This document shows positions 53,047-62,379 of a DNA stretch of 64,000 bases, in pieces. The translations under genes and the position numbers were made by a program. Below the pieces are notes generated by a model. The model was not told the DNA's origin. It saw only the letters and a program-made list of their open reading frames with translations, and searched no databases. Positions within the stretch are counted from its first letter, which is position 1. Each line of letters begins with the position of its first letter. This DNA is from Spartinivicinus marinus (GTDB lineage Bacteria; Pseudomonadota; Gammaproteobacteria; Pseudomonadales; Zooshikellaceae), in contig NZ_JAPJZK010000001.1 in NCBI RefSeq assembly GCF_026309355.1, positions 4,608,501 to 4,672,500 of the forward strand, read 5' to 3'.

Positions 53047-55350
53047 ATGACGATTGCACATAGTTTGGGTTTTCCGCGGATTGGTAAGCGACGGGAGCTA
53101 AAAAAAGCGGTTGAAGCCTTCTGGCGAGGAGAGCTAACTCAAGAACAGCTTTTGGCGGAAGGAAAAGCATTACGACAGCAGCATTGGCAATGGCAGGCAG
53201 AGGCAGGACTGGATTACGTGCCAGTTGGCGATTTTGCCTGGTACGATCAGGTATTGAATGTATCTTGCACATTGGGAGTTATTCCCTCTCGATTTTTAGC
53301 AGATGCCCAGCAAACGTCCACAACAGTTGATTTAGATCTTTATTTTAAAATGGCCAGAGGCTACACCGATGATCAAGGTGAAGTCGCTGCCTGTGAAATG
53401 ACTAAGTGGTTTGATACTAACTATCATTATTTGGTACCAGAATTTACTGAAAACCAATCGTTTAAGATTTCCAGTAATCAATTATTGGATGAAATAGAAG
53501 AGGCCAGTCAGTTGGGGTTAAAGGCTAAACCCGTTTTATTAGGCCCTTTAAGTTATTTATGGCTGGGTAAGGCTAAAGGCAGTGATTTTGATAAGCTGAC
53601 GCTGCTTGATGAACTTGTCAGTGTATATGGCGAATTACTTGCTAAAATAGCGGCATTAGGTATTGAATGGGTGCAATTGGATGAACCTATTTTAACCTTA
53701 GATTTACCTAACAGTTGGCGTCAAGGCTTTGAGACTGCCTATAACCGCTTGCAAAGCAGCTCGCTAAACATACTATTAGCAACTTACTTTGGTGCATTAG
53801 CTGATAACCTAGCAACTACTATTAATTTACCTACAGAAGGTTTGCATATTGATTTGGTGCGAGCACCTGAGCAGTTGACATCGGTAGTTGACCGATTGCC
53901 TGCCTATAAAGTGTTATCGGTTGGGGTTGTTAATGGTCGAAATGTGTGGCGTACGGATTTAAATGGCTGGTTAGATCGATTACAACCTGTTAAACAAAAA
54001 CTTGGAGAGCGCTTGTGGGTGGGGCCAAGCTGTTCATTATTACATTCACCCGTTGATGTGGATCAGGAACAAGGGTTTGCTGAAGATGTCCGTCAGTGGT
54101 TGGCATTTGCCGTACAAAAAAATAAAGAAATTGCCGTATTAGCTAAAGCGCTAAATGGAAATGAGTCGGCAGAGATTAACGCTGCATTTGAGAAATCCTC
54201 TTTAGCCTTTAAAGCAAAACATAGTTCTAGTCGTATTCATGATCAAACCGTGCAAGCAAGAATTCAGGCGATTGATGATACTATAGCAACACGTCAACTG
54301 CCGTATCATGAGCGAATTGAATTACAGCGCCAGCAATTAAAGTTACCATTATTGCCAACCACGACAATTGGTTCATTCCCTCAAACTACAGCAATTCGAG
54401 CGGCTAGAAAAGCGTTTAAAGCAGGTAAAACCACTGAAGCGGATTACCGTACAGAAATGCAACGGCAAATAGCAGAAGCTATCAGTCGCCAGGAAGCCTT
54501 GGACTTGGATGTTTTGGTGCATGGAGAAGCTGAGCGTAATGATATGGTGGAGTATTTTGGTGAACAATTGTCAGGTTTTTTATTTAGTCAGCATGGTTGG
54601 GTACAAAGCTATGGTTCCCGCTGTGTGAAGCCGCCAATTATTTTAGGGGATATAAAGCGAGAGCAGCCAATGACAGTTGAGTGGATTCGCTATGCCCAAA
54701 GCCTAACGGAAAAGCCCTTAAAAGGCATGTTAACAGGTCCAGTCACCATGCTCTGCTGGTCATTTCCAAGAGAAGACGTAAGCCGTGAAGTTAGCTGTTT
54801 ACAATTAGCATTAGCCTTAAGGGATGAAGTGCAGGATTTAGAAAAGGCGGGCATTCATGTCATACAAATTGATGAACCAGCCATTCGAGAAGGCTTACCT
54901 TTAAGAAAGGCAGAATGGCAACAATATTTAGACTGGGCGGTGCGCTGCTTTAAAATTGCCTCTTGCGGGGTAGAAAATACTACGCAAATACATACTCACA
55001 TGTGTTATAGCGAATTTAATGACATTATTGAGGCAATTGCCGCGTTAGATGCAGATGTAATTACCATTGAAACATCCCGATCAGATATGGAGTTATTGGA
55101 TGCCTTCGAGGATTTTGCATACCCTAATGATATAGGCCCCGGTGTTTATGATATTCACTCACCTAATGTGCCAAGCCCTGCATGGATTAAACAACTATTG
55201 AAAAAAGCAGCGAATAAAATTGCCCTGAAACGGTTGTGGGTTAACCCAGATTGCGGTTTAAAAACCCGTGATTGGGCCGAAACAGAACAGGCATTAGCGA
55301 ATATGGTGACAGTGGCTAAAGAGTTACGAGAAGAGTATCAAGCTGTTTAG
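53047..55350 (+). CDS. metE: Cobalamin-independent methionine synthase MetE
   Basis: 767 residues, family-typical length. It transfers the methyl group of 5-methyltetrahydropteroyl-triglutamate to homocysteine. The N-terminal half starts HSLGFPRIGKRRELKKAVE; the C-terminal barrel carries the zinc ligands in the segments THMCYSEF and NPDCGLKTR, plus the Glu between them (TIETSRSDM). Both halves of the duplicated barrel are present. It has its own promoter region with MetR-like boxes. Use of MetE allows growth without vitamin B12. Confidence 0.98.
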   Translation: MTIAHSLGFPRIGKRRELKKAVEAFWRGELTQEQLLAEGKALRQQHWQWQAEAGLDYVPVGDFAWYDQVLNVSCTLGVIPSRFLADAQQTSTTVDLDLYFKMARGYTDDQGEVAACEMTKWFDTNYHYLVPEFTENQSFKISSNQLLDEIEEASQLGLKAKPVLLGPLSYLWLGKAKGSDFDKLTLLDELVSVYGELLAKIAALGIEWVQLDEPILTLDLPNSWRQGFETAYNRLQSSSLNILLATYFGALADNLATTINLPTEGLHIDLVRAPEQLTSVVDRLPAYKVLSVGVVNGRNVWRTDLNGWLDRLQPVKQKLGERLWVGPSCSLLHSPVDVDQEQGFAEDVRQWLAFAVQKNKEIAVLAKALNGNESAEINAAFEKSSLAFKAKHSSSRIHDQTVQARIQAIDDTIATRQLPYHERIELQRQQLKLPLLPTTTIGSFPQTTAIRAARKAFKAGKTTEADYRTEMQRQIAEAISRQEALDLDVLVHGEAERNDMVEYFGEQLSGFLFSQHGWVQSYGSRCVKPPIILGDIKREQPMTVEWIRYAQSLTEKPLKGMLTGPVTMLCWSFPREDVSREVSCLQLALALRDEVQDLEKAGIHVIQIDEPAIREGLPLRKAEWQQYLDWAVRCFKIASCGVENTTQIHTHMCYSEFNDIIEAIAALDADVITIETSRSDMELLDAFEDFAYPNDIGPGVYDIHSPNVPSPAWIKQLLKKAANKIALKRLWVNPDCGLKTRDWAETEQALANMVTVAKELREEYQAV

Positions 55351-55367
55351 AAAGCTGATGGGGTCGC

Positions 55368-56369
55368 CTAAGGTACTGTAGTCATTGGTGCTCCACCTTT
55401 AATAATGCCATAAGCGATCCATACGGCAATTAATACATAAACTAGGCGTGGTACCCACTCGGTTACCATGCTGGTATACAAGTTAATTTGTTCAGTTTCC
55501 ATGTTGGCGCAACGCAACATCATTCCACTTAAGTCTCCTGCGTGTTCTCCCGTTGAAATTAATTGAACAATAGTGGAGGCGGTGTTTTCTAAGCTTGAAA
55601 ATGCTTGAGTGAAATTATTGCCTGCTTGTAGTGATTGCTCGATTTCTTCAAACTGTTCGCGTAGCAGCTGATTTTCTATAAAACGATAGGCTTTAGGGAT
55701 GGCTTCCATAATGGGTAGCCCTGCTTGCAGTAATAACCCCAGTGCCTGGATAAAGTCTCGGGTTTGTATGCGTACATACCAGTTGCCAAAATAGGGGAAA
55801 TGGATTGTCAATTTATCCCAACTGCCTTTCAGTGCCCCTAAAAAGCCATAGCGAATCCAATAGGGTAGTCGCCAACCAATGTAGGCAATGGCACCAAGTT
55901 GGCCTAGCAAGAACAAATTACCAGCAATATACGTAAACAGTGTTATATTGCCTTGAAATAAAGCCGGAAACTGTCGAATAAACACGGCGCAAATTAAAAT
56001 GACGATAGGAAATACTAAACGGCTTTTGATTTGCTTAAGTTGAGAGGCACTGGTTTGGTATATTTCAGCTAATTGACGAAATATTGCCGTATGAACGCCA
56101 CCGGCTTCTGCCACTGTTATTAGATAAGCATCTCGTTCTGTTAAGAGTCCGGCACGTTTACCTGCTGTTGATAATGGTTGACCTCGTTTTATATCCTTTA
56201 AAGCAAAACTTGCTCGTTTAGCTACTTGGTCATCACCGTCGGAGAGTAAATTGAGGGTGTGTTCCATCGATAACCCAGACTGTTCCAACCGACTCAACTG
56301 CATGAATAGATGAGCGCGCTGTTGGTGTGATAGTAGGGAGTGTTTAGTGGGGTATCCAGGTTTAGGCAT
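55368..56369 (-). CDS. Orphan GspF/PilC-like inner-membrane platform protein
   Basis: 333 residues of the type II secretion F domain family. Two cytoplasmic GspF-type domains are visible, the first with LEQSGLSMEHTLNLLSDGD and KDIKRGQPLSTAGKRAGLLTERDAYLITVAEAGG, the second with FIQALGLLLQAGLPIMEAIPKAYRFIEN and STGEHAGDLSGMM, plus three hydrophobic segments. The family anchors the pilus or pseudopilus assembly ATPase. No ATPase, pilin or prepilin peptidase genes are adjacent. The first domain is shortened, since housekeeping PilC and GspF are about 400 residues. Confidence 0.85.
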   Translation of the reverse strand: MPKPGYPTKHSLLSHQQRAHLFMQLSRLEQSGLSMEHTLNLLSDGDDQVAKRASFALKDIKRGQPLSTAGKRAGLLTERDAYLITVAEAGGVHTAIFRQLAEIYQTSASQLKQIKSRLVFPIVILICAVFIRQFPALFQGNITLFTYIAGNLFLLGQLGAIAYIGWRLPYWIRYGFLGALKGSWDKLTIHFPYFGNWYVRIQTRDFIQALGLLLQAGLPIMEAIPKAYRFIENQLLREQFEEIEQSLQAGNNFTQAFSSLENTASTIVQLISTGEHAGDLSGMMLRCANMETEQINLYTSMVTEWVPRLVYVLIAVWIAYGIIKGGAPMTTVP

Positions 56370-56422
56370 AGTGCATTAGGAGTTATCTAAATTGTAGGTA
56401 GTGTATATTTTTAATAAAATAT

Positions 56423-56586
56423 GCTAGTGGGCCATGTGCAAAATAAGGTAACAACTTCTTCTCCATTTAGCTTCTGGCTGTGTTACTTTTTCTTGACGTA
56501 GACCCACTATGCTTGCAAAAAAGCGCCTTACCAGAAAATAAATGGCTTTGAAGACTGTTACCCAACTTTACGCATGGACCACTAGC
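56423..56586. mobile_element. MITE-like element with 28-bp terminal inverted repeats
   Basis: 164 bp with no coding capacity. The left end starts GCTAGTGGGCCATG and continues to GGTAAC, and the right end is its inverted counterpart (GTTACCC ... CATGGACCACTAGC), with about 23 of 28 positions matching. The interior contains a further imperfect palindrome. Flanked by AT-rich DNA between the GspF-like and the binding-protein gene. It differs in sequence from the elements at 33461 and 49045. Confidence 0.65.
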
Positions 56587-56603
56587 GGTTGCTAAAAATA
56601 AGA

Positions 56604-56629
56604 TAAAAAAAACGCCGATTAATTCGGCG
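56604..56629 (-). terminator. Rho-independent terminator of the SBP_bac_3 gene
   Basis: Stem CGCCGA/TCGGCG with a T8-9 tract on the minus strand (A tract at 56604-56612 on the plus strand). It lies 36 bases downstream of the binding-protein stop codon. Confidence 0.85.
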
Positions 56630-56664
56630 GCCTTGGGAGTTGTTGTTTTTTAGCCACTCTTTAG

Positions 56665-57459
56665 TTAAAAAGTAACACTGGCTACTTTCTTTTGTTGAGT
56701 ATACTTATTGATGATGGTAGTCAAGGTACCATTGGTTTTTATCTTATTTAATTGTTTGTTAAACTTGGGAACGAGATCCTTCCACTTTTTACTAAATAAA
56801 AAACGATAGTTAAAGCCATTAACCTCTTGCTCAGAGAAATATAAGTCTGTCGTCCAGTTATTTTGTAGAGCTAACCATTGGCCCGTTAATTGAGCAACAA
56901 TGCCTGTAGAGGTTCGCTTTTTAGTAATGAGTTTTAAAACATTTAGATTGGTATTGGTTTCTTTTTTTATAATTTGTTGACTATCAAAATAAGGTTGTAA
57001 AGTAGGGTAGTGGTATCCTATATGAGTCACCACTTTTTTTCCAAATAAGTCTTCAGGTTTGCTGTATTTAACCGGCGTTGATTTAAGAGACCAGACAACG
57101 TCTTTTACTCTCATGATAGTATCACTATACACAACTTTATCTGGTTGATCTATCCACTCAATAGCGAAAGGCAGTACATCAATTTTACCACTGTATAACT
57201 GCCTTTTTAAACGATTTTGAGGTAGTAGCACCGTTTTTACTTCATAGCCAAGCTGATTGGCAATTATTTTTAGTGCATCAGTAATAATTCCTTCATAATT
57301 ATCTAATTGATCTTGCTTATTAAACAAATAAGGAGGATAAGAGTCAGGGGTGATGCCATATTTCATTATACGGTCATCTATTTCAGCGAAGCTTGCCTGA
57401 AAGAATAGTGATGGGAGTAAGAAAGACACTATGAGTGTTATAATATTAAAGCGCTTCAT
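56665..57459 (-). CDS. Periplasmic solute-binding protein, SBP_bac_3 family
   Basis: 264 residues with a signal peptide cleaved near QASFA. The mature start (GITPDSYPPYLFNKQDQLDNYEGIITDALKII) and the central hinge (DVVWSLKSTPVKY) fit the amino-acid-binding SBP_bac_3 fold. It is an orphan without permease or ATPase genes, like the protein at 11673. The ATG at 57459 is preferred because it begins the signal peptide. A terminator closes the unit. Confidence 0.85.
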   Translation of the reverse strand: MKRFNIITLIVSFLLPSLFFQASFAEIDDRIMKYGITPDSYPPYLFNKQDQLDNYEGIITDALKIIANQLGYEVKTVLLPQNRLKRQLYSGKIDVLPFAIEWIDQPDKVVYSDTIMRVKDVVWSLKSTPVKYSKPEDLFGKKVVTHIGYHYPTLQPYFDSQQIIKKETNTNLNVLKLITKKRTSTGIVAQLTGQWLALQNNWTTDLYFSEQEVNGFNYRFLFSKKWKDLVPKFNKQLNKIKTNGTLTTIINKYTQQKKVASVTF

Positions 57460-57531
57460 GCCTAACCTTAGCTTAAAAGTCGATGTTTTTTTATTTTAGT
57501 GTGGATAGGCTAGAAGCGACAGTTTACTTTT

Positions 57532-59052
57532 TTATGAAACTAAATTGTGCTGTTTCTCTAAGTAATAAGCCAGGTGATTATATTGTTTACGGTTTATCAA
57601 TAAGCCAACTTTTGTTCGTCGCCATAGAATATCATCAATTTGATTGACCCATTCGTGTTTAACCAAGTAATCCACTTCACACCCATATAGCCCTGCGCCA
57701 AAATAAGGACCCATCATCTCAGGGCCTTGGATTCCTTCAAGAAATTGATAACAGCAATGACCATAACTATGCACATAGCGATCTATGATTTTAGGCTCTA
57801 ACCAAGGAAGCGCCTGTTCTAGCTGTTGCTGCAAACCTTCAACGCCTTCACTTAAATCACCACCTGGAAGAGGAGTATGTTGAGTCCAGGGTTTTTCCAT
57901 ATTAGCAAAGTAAGGGATAAGTTTTTCCATCGCCGCTTCTGCCAGTTTACGGTAAGTCGTTATTTTCCCGCCAAACACTGATAGTAATGGGGTATGCCCA
58001 TCTTGGTGGTCAATGGTTAAGGTATAATCGCGGGTAATGGCTGAGGGGGCGCTTGACTCATCATCACACAGTGGGCGTACACCTGCATAACTATAAACAA
58101 TGTCTGCTTCACTAATGTGCTGCTTAAAATGGTTGTTGGTGATATTAATCAGATAGTCAATTTCTGTGGCAGAGATTTTTACCCGCCTGGGGTCTCCTTT
58201 ATATTCTATATCTGTAGTACCAATCAATGAAAAGTCATGTAAATAGGGAATGACAAAAACAATTCGTTGATCATTGTTTTGCAGAATATAAGCTTCAGAG
58301 CCATTATGCAACTTAGGCACCACTATATGACTGCCTTTGATTAAGCGAACTTTATAGGGGGATTGCATATGTATGTTTTGTTGTAGAATATTAGCAACCC
58401 AAGGGCCTGCAGCATTTACTATACCTTTAGTATAATGAGTGGAAAGCTGCTGGGTTTGCTCGTCTCGTAGTACCACCTTCCAATGGTGGTTTTCACGAAA
58501 TGCTTCCACAAAGGATGTTCGATTTCGAATATTAGCACCATGCTGAAAGGCTGATTGAATATTGGTAATGACTAGCCTGGCATCATCAACCCAGCAATCA
58601 GCATATTCAAAGCCTTGTTTAATTTTTTCGTCTAACGCAGAGTCTTCAGCAAAACGAACACCACGAGAGGCTTCTAATGACTCCCGCTTACCTAAGTGGT
58701 CGTATAAAAATAAACCGGTGCGAATCATCCATGCTGGGCGTAAATGGGGTTGATGAGGTAATACAAAACGCATGGGTTTCACTAAATGCGGAGCGATTTT
58801 TAATAACACTTCCCGCTCTTGTAGAGCCTCTTTCACTAACCTGAATTCATAATGCTCTAGGTAGCGCAAACCTCCGTGAATAAGTTTGCTGCTGGCTGAT
58901 GACGTGGCAGAGGCGAAATCTTGTTGTTCGCAAATAAGCACTTTTAATCCACGCCCTGCTGCATCGGCAGCAATGCCTGCACCATTGATACCACCACCAA
59001 TAATAATCAGGTCTAAAGGGGTGGCTGGGGTAATACCGACGGATGCATCCAT
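57532..59052 (-). CDS. glpD: Aerobic glycerol-3-phosphate dehydrogenase GlpD
   Basis: FAD-dependent, membrane-associated dehydrogenase of 506 residues that oxidises sn-glycerol 3-phosphate to dihydroxyacetone phosphate and feeds electrons to ubiquinone. N-terminal FAD motif DLIIIGGGINGAGIAADAAGRGLKV, then the GlpD signature SSKLIHGGLRYLEHYEF, RLIKGSHIVV, and the C-terminal HGYDR-type cap domain. The GlpR operator-like sequence at 59196 lies in its promoter. It forms a gene set with glpR and glpK for glycerol use. Confidence 0.97.
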   Translation of the reverse strand: MDASVGITPATPLDLIIIGGGINGAGIAADAAGRGLKVLICEQQDFASATSSASSKLIHGGLRYLEHYEFRLVKEALQEREVLLKIAPHLVKPMRFVLPHQPHLRPAWMIRTGLFLYDHLGKRESLEASRGVRFAEDSALDEKIKQGFEYADCWVDDARLVITNIQSAFQHGANIRNRTSFVEAFRENHHWKVVLRDEQTQQLSTHYTKGIVNAAGPWVANILQQNIHMQSPYKVRLIKGSHIVVPKLHNGSEAYILQNNDQRIVFVIPYLHDFSLIGTTDIEYKGDPRRVKISATEIDYLINITNNHFKQHISEADIVYSYAGVRPLCDDESSAPSAITRDYTLTIDHQDGHTPLLSVFGGKITTYRKLAEAAMEKLIPYFANMEKPWTQHTPLPGGDLSEGVEGLQQQLEQALPWLEPKIIDRYVHSYGHCCYQFLEGIQGPEMMGPYFGAGLYGCEVDYLVKHEWVNQIDDILWRRTKVGLLINRKQYNHLAYYLEKQHNLVS

Positions 59053-59195
59053 AAATTACTTGTATCCTTTTGAGGTTAAAGCCTAAAGGCGTGTGCTAAA
59101 AATGACTTTTTTCATTGGGTTTTGCTATTAACCATGCCTGATAGCTAGCCATGTTCTTATAGCGGCTATAGCTACGCTTTAAAATGTAAGGTCTC

Positions 59196-59223
59196 GAACA
59201 TTATTTTCGAAAAAGAACATTAT
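59196..59223 (-). promoter_or_regulatory. GlpR-operator-like site upstream of glpD
   Basis: GAACATTAT occurs twice as direct repeats (59196-59204 and 59215-59223) around a central TTTTCGAAAA palindrome. On the glpD strand it reads AATGTTCTTTTTCGAAAAT, similar to the E. coli GlpR half-sites TGTTCG and CGAACA. It lies 144-171 bp upstream of glpD. Confidence 0.5.
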
Positions 59224-59296
59224 CCCAAGTGTAACGTGTGCATATTGATAGATACAAGTAAGAAAGCGGCTATTAAAAAGAAATAGTAAGAAAGTA

Positions 59297-60055
59297 TTAG
59301 CACTCAATTAGTTCGACTTCACAGTCATTTAATCGTTGTTTTAATTTGGGGAAGGGGCAGTAGTCAGTGAATACTTTGCTAACCTGGGTAATATGACCTA
59401 AGCGGACCACTGCGTTACGGCCAAACTTAGACTGATCTGCAGCTAAAAAGACGGCGCGTGAGTTATTGATAATAGCCTGAGATACTTTTACTTCTTGATA
59501 ATCAAAATCGAGTAATGCTCCATCAGCATCAATACCGCTTATGCCTATAATCCCGAAGTCAACCTTAAACTGTTGAATAAATTCAACTGTTGCTTGTCCA
59601 ACAATGCCGCCGTCGGGCTGTCTAAGCTGACCTCCTGCTAAAATGACTTCAAAGTCAGTTTTATTGCAAAACAGACTGGCCACATGGATGTTATTAGTGA
59701 TAATTTTTAGCCCTTGATGTTTTAACAAGGCCTTGGCAACTGTTTCGGTTGTGGTGCCAATGTTAATAAAAAGCGAAGCATGATTGGGGATATAAGTCAC
59801 TAATTGTTTTGCTATCCGCTTTTTTTCGTTTAATTGCATAATTTGGCGGGTGTGATAAGCCGTATTTTGAGTACTTGTTTGTGATACGGCACCACCATGA
59901 TAGCGAACAATTTTACCGTTGTTGGCTAGGCTATTGAGGTCTCTTCGAATTGTTTGGGGAGTGACACTAAAGTGTTGGGCAAGATCATCAATATTGGCAT
60001 AGCCATGTTGAATCACCCATTTTACGATTTCTTGATGTCGGCTATGTTGTGACAT
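59297..60055 (-). CDS. glpR: DeoR-family glycerol-3-phosphate regulon repressor GlpR
   Basis: 252 residues. N-terminal helix-turn-helix: [30 protein letters not shown]. The C-terminal DeoR-type sugar-phosphate sensing domain contains [32 protein letters not shown] and the [15 protein letters not shown] motif. It is expected to bind glycerol 3-phosphate and relieve repression of glpD and glpK. It is divergent from glpK across a 130-bp gap and upstream of glpD on the same strand. Confidence 0.95.
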   Translation of the reverse strand: MSQHSRHQEIVKWVIQHGYANIDDLAQHFSVTPQTIRRDLNSLANNGKIVRYHGGAVSQTSTQNTAYHTRQIMQLNEKKRIAKQLVTYIPNHASLFINIGTTTETVAKALLKHQGLKIITNNIHVASLFCNKTDFEVILAGGQLRQPDGGIVGQATVEFIQQFKVDFGIIGISGIDADGALLDFDYQEVKVSQAIINNSRAVFLAADQSKFGRNAVVRLGHITQVSKVFTDYCPFPKLKQRLNDCEVELIEC

Positions 60056-60187
60056 AGTGTATCCCTTTAGGGCACCTCTAATAATTGTTTACCTGATAAT
60101 AAGGTACTTGTTTTATCTCGTTGCTATCAGGGCTGCTTTATAACATTGATTGGAATTGCAGGTAAGAAATAAAAAAAAGGAGTAACC

Positions 60188-61672
60188 ATGTCCACCTATA
60201 TTTTGGCGATTGATCAGGGTACTACCAGTTCTCGGGCAATTATTTTTAATGAAAAAGGTTTGCCGTTATGGCAAGCACAGCAGGAATTCAAACAATATTA
60301 TCCTGATGATGGCTGGGTTGAACATGACCCTGAAGAAATATGGGTAACAACCTTGCAAGTTTGCCAGCAGGTTATGCAAAAAGGCAAACTAAGATCGACT
60401 GATATTGCGGCAATTGGTATTACGAATCAACGTGAGACAACTGTGGTATGGGATCGTGAAACAGGCAAGCCTATTTATAACGCTATTGTTTGGCAAGATC
60501 GACGAACAGCCAGCTATTGTAAAAAATTAAAGCAGGCAGGTAAGGAAGCTTTAATTAATCAAAAAACGGGATTGTTAATTGATCCTTATTTCTCTGCATC
60601 TAAGCTTAACTGGTTATTAGATAATGTACCTGACGCTCGAGAAAATGCCGAAGCGGGTAAGCTATTATTTGGCACCATTGATACTTTTTTATTGTGGCGG
60701 TTAACTGGTGGCAAAAGCCATAAAACCGATGCCACAAATGCCTCCCGAACCCAATTGTTTAATATTCACACCCAACAATGGGACGAAGAATTACTTAAGC
60801 TGCACAATGTACCTGTCACTTTAATGCCTGAAGTAATGGACTGTAGTGCCGAGTTTGGCGTAACTGAACGTACTTTATTTGGTGGTGAAATTCCTATTTT
60901 ATCAATGGCTGGTGATCAGCAAGCAGCATTAGTGGGGCAGGCCTGTTTCAAACCTGGCATGGTAAAAAGCACTTATGGGACTGGTTGTTTTGTCATTATG
61001 AATACTGGGGAGCAGGTGATTCAGTCTGAAAATCGGCTATTAACCACTATTGGCTATCGACTCAATGGTCAGGTGAATTATGCCATTGAGGGCAGTATTT
61101 TCATTGCTGGGGCTGCTATGCAGTGGTTGCGAGATGGGTTGCGGCTGATTCCTCATGCTAATGTAACGGAGGCGTTAGCTCAAGTGGCAAAGAAAACCCA
61201 TGGAGTGTACATGGTGCCTGCTTTTACCGGTTTAGGAGCACCTTACTGGGACCCTCATGCTAGAGGTGCTATTTTGGGATTAACTCGCGATACTGGAGTG
61301 GCGGAAATTGTTGCAGCAGCATTGCAGTCGGTTTGTTATCAAACCAAAGATTTAATGAATGCCATGGCTGCTGATGGTGTAGAGCCGACGACCTTAAGAG
61401 TGGATGGTGGCATGGTGGTAAATAACTGGATGGTTCAGTTTTTGGCCGATATTTTGGGGGTGACCGTTGAACGCCCACAAGTGACAGAAACCACCGCGCT
61501 TGGTGTTGCTTATTTAGCTGGGTTGCACAAAGGGATATATCCGTCGATAGAAGATATTGCTGAGTGTTGGCACTCTGAGCAACAGTTTGAAGTCAGCATG
61601 GAGCAAGTCCAAAGAGAGAAACTGTATCGGGGTTGGCAAGATGCAGTAGAAAGAGTTAAGAGTAAAGAATAG
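60188..61672 (+). CDS. glpK: Glycerol kinase GlpK
   Basis: 494 residues of the FGGY kinase family. ATP-dependent phosphorylation of glycerol is indicated by the N-terminal [12 protein letters not shown], the substrate and phosphate motif [17 protein letters not shown] and the later [14 protein letters not shown] and [23 protein letters not shown] precedes the ATG at 60188. No glpF gene for the facilitator is adjacent in this window. Confidence 0.98.
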   Translation: MSTYILAIDQGTTSSRAIIFNEKGLPLWQAQQEFKQYYPDDGWVEHDPEEIWVTTLQVCQQVMQKGKLRSTDIAAIGITNQRETTVVWDRETGKPIYNAIVWQDRRTASYCKKLKQAGKEALINQKTGLLIDPYFSASKLNWLLDNVPDARENAEAGKLLFGTIDTFLLWRLTGGKSHKTDATNASRTQLFNIHTQQWDEELLKLHNVPVTLMPEVMDCSAEFGVTERTLFGGEIPILSMAGDQQAALVGQACFKPGMVKSTYGTGCFVIMNTGEQVIQSENRLLTTIGYRLNGQVNYAIEGSIFIAGAAMQWLRDGLRLIPHANVTEALAQVAKKTHGVYMVPAFTGLGAPYWDPHARGAILGLTRDTGVAEIVAAALQSVCYQTKDLMNAMAADGVEPTTLRVDGGMVVNNWMVQFLADILGVTVERPQVTETTALGVAYLAGLHKGIYPSIEDIAECWHSEQQFEVSMEQVQREKLYRGWQDAVERVKSKE

Positions 61673-61710
61673 AAAAGAGTTAAAGAACAACAGGAATAAG
61701 GGCTCATGTG

Positions 61711-61751
61711 TACACCTTGCCCGAAGTGATATTAGTTTCGGGCAAGGTGTA
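61711..61751. terminator. Bidirectional terminator hairpin
   Basis: A perfect 15-bp stem, TACACCTTGCCCGAA paired with TTCGGGCAAGGTGTA, around an 11-base loop, between convergent glpK and a small secreted-protein gene. Its right arm overlaps the end of that gene. Confidence 0.8.
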
Positions 61752-62004
61752 TTTCTACCACTTGGGGGTCCAGTCGCAGCAGGCTTTTAGTGAATGTTTT
61801 CACAAACTGCAAAGCTTCGTGCTGTGTGGTAAAGGTTTTGGCATTATTTCGATTACCATAACTACCATTATTCACCGCATAACAATCAGACCACCCTTTG
61901 CAATTGAGCTTTACTGCCCACTTGGGAAGGTGCGGTGTTGCTGTGGGGCTTGCATTAGCTATGGCAAAGCATAGCAACAGCAAGGTGGCTAGGCTCCATT
62001 TCAT
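61732..62004 (-). CDS. Small secreted protein, unknown
   Basis: 90 residues from the ATG at 62004. The signal peptide is MKWSLATLLLLCFAIANASP, so the mature protein is about 70 residues, basic, with two Cys (KLNCKGW and SDCYAV) that could pair. No family recognised. The frame continues 13 codons upstream, but the signal peptide fixes the start. Convergent with glpK; the shared terminator overlaps its stop. Confidence 0.6.
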   Translation of the reverse strand: MKWSLATLLLLCFAIANASPTATPHLPKWAVKLNCKGWSDCYAVNNGSYGNRNNAKTFTTQHEALQFVKTFTKSLLRLDPQVVEIHLARN

Positions 62005-62379
62005 AATCTTACCCTGTTTTATGAAGTCTATTGTGTAAATCATAAGCTTGATTATAAACCATCATGAAGAAATAGTGTTCAAACTCAGCTGTATTGGTGA
62101 TGAAACAGACAAAACTGGTTGTTTTGTGTTCAGGGGGCTGTGTGAATGTAGTTTATGCATGATGGTATAAATACCGCTGTATAAAGTAGGTACCGGAACA
62201 ATTGTCGAGGTTCAATTAGCTGCGTTCGCTCAATCTTTTCTTTCTTATTATCCCTTGGTCTTATTTGCGCTTTTAGATTTTTTGAGATAGTGAAATATTT
62301 CACCTGATATTGGCAAGCTGTTTTATTGATAATAAAGAAAAAGTAGTGGATATATAGTCAAAGTGAATGGTGCAAGTTA
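62005..62379. other. Intergenic region before the phage-tail module
   Basis: 375 bp without a gene. AT-rich DNA with promoter-like TATAAT/TTGATA content; it marks the change from conserved chromosomal genes to the tail-fibre module, but no attachment-site repeat could be identified within the window. Confidence 0.4.

Noticed and set aside
61708-61974. 88-codon plus-strand frame after glpK
   Set aside because: It overlaps antisense with the small secreted protein that has a good signal peptide, and its start lies in the terminator stem.
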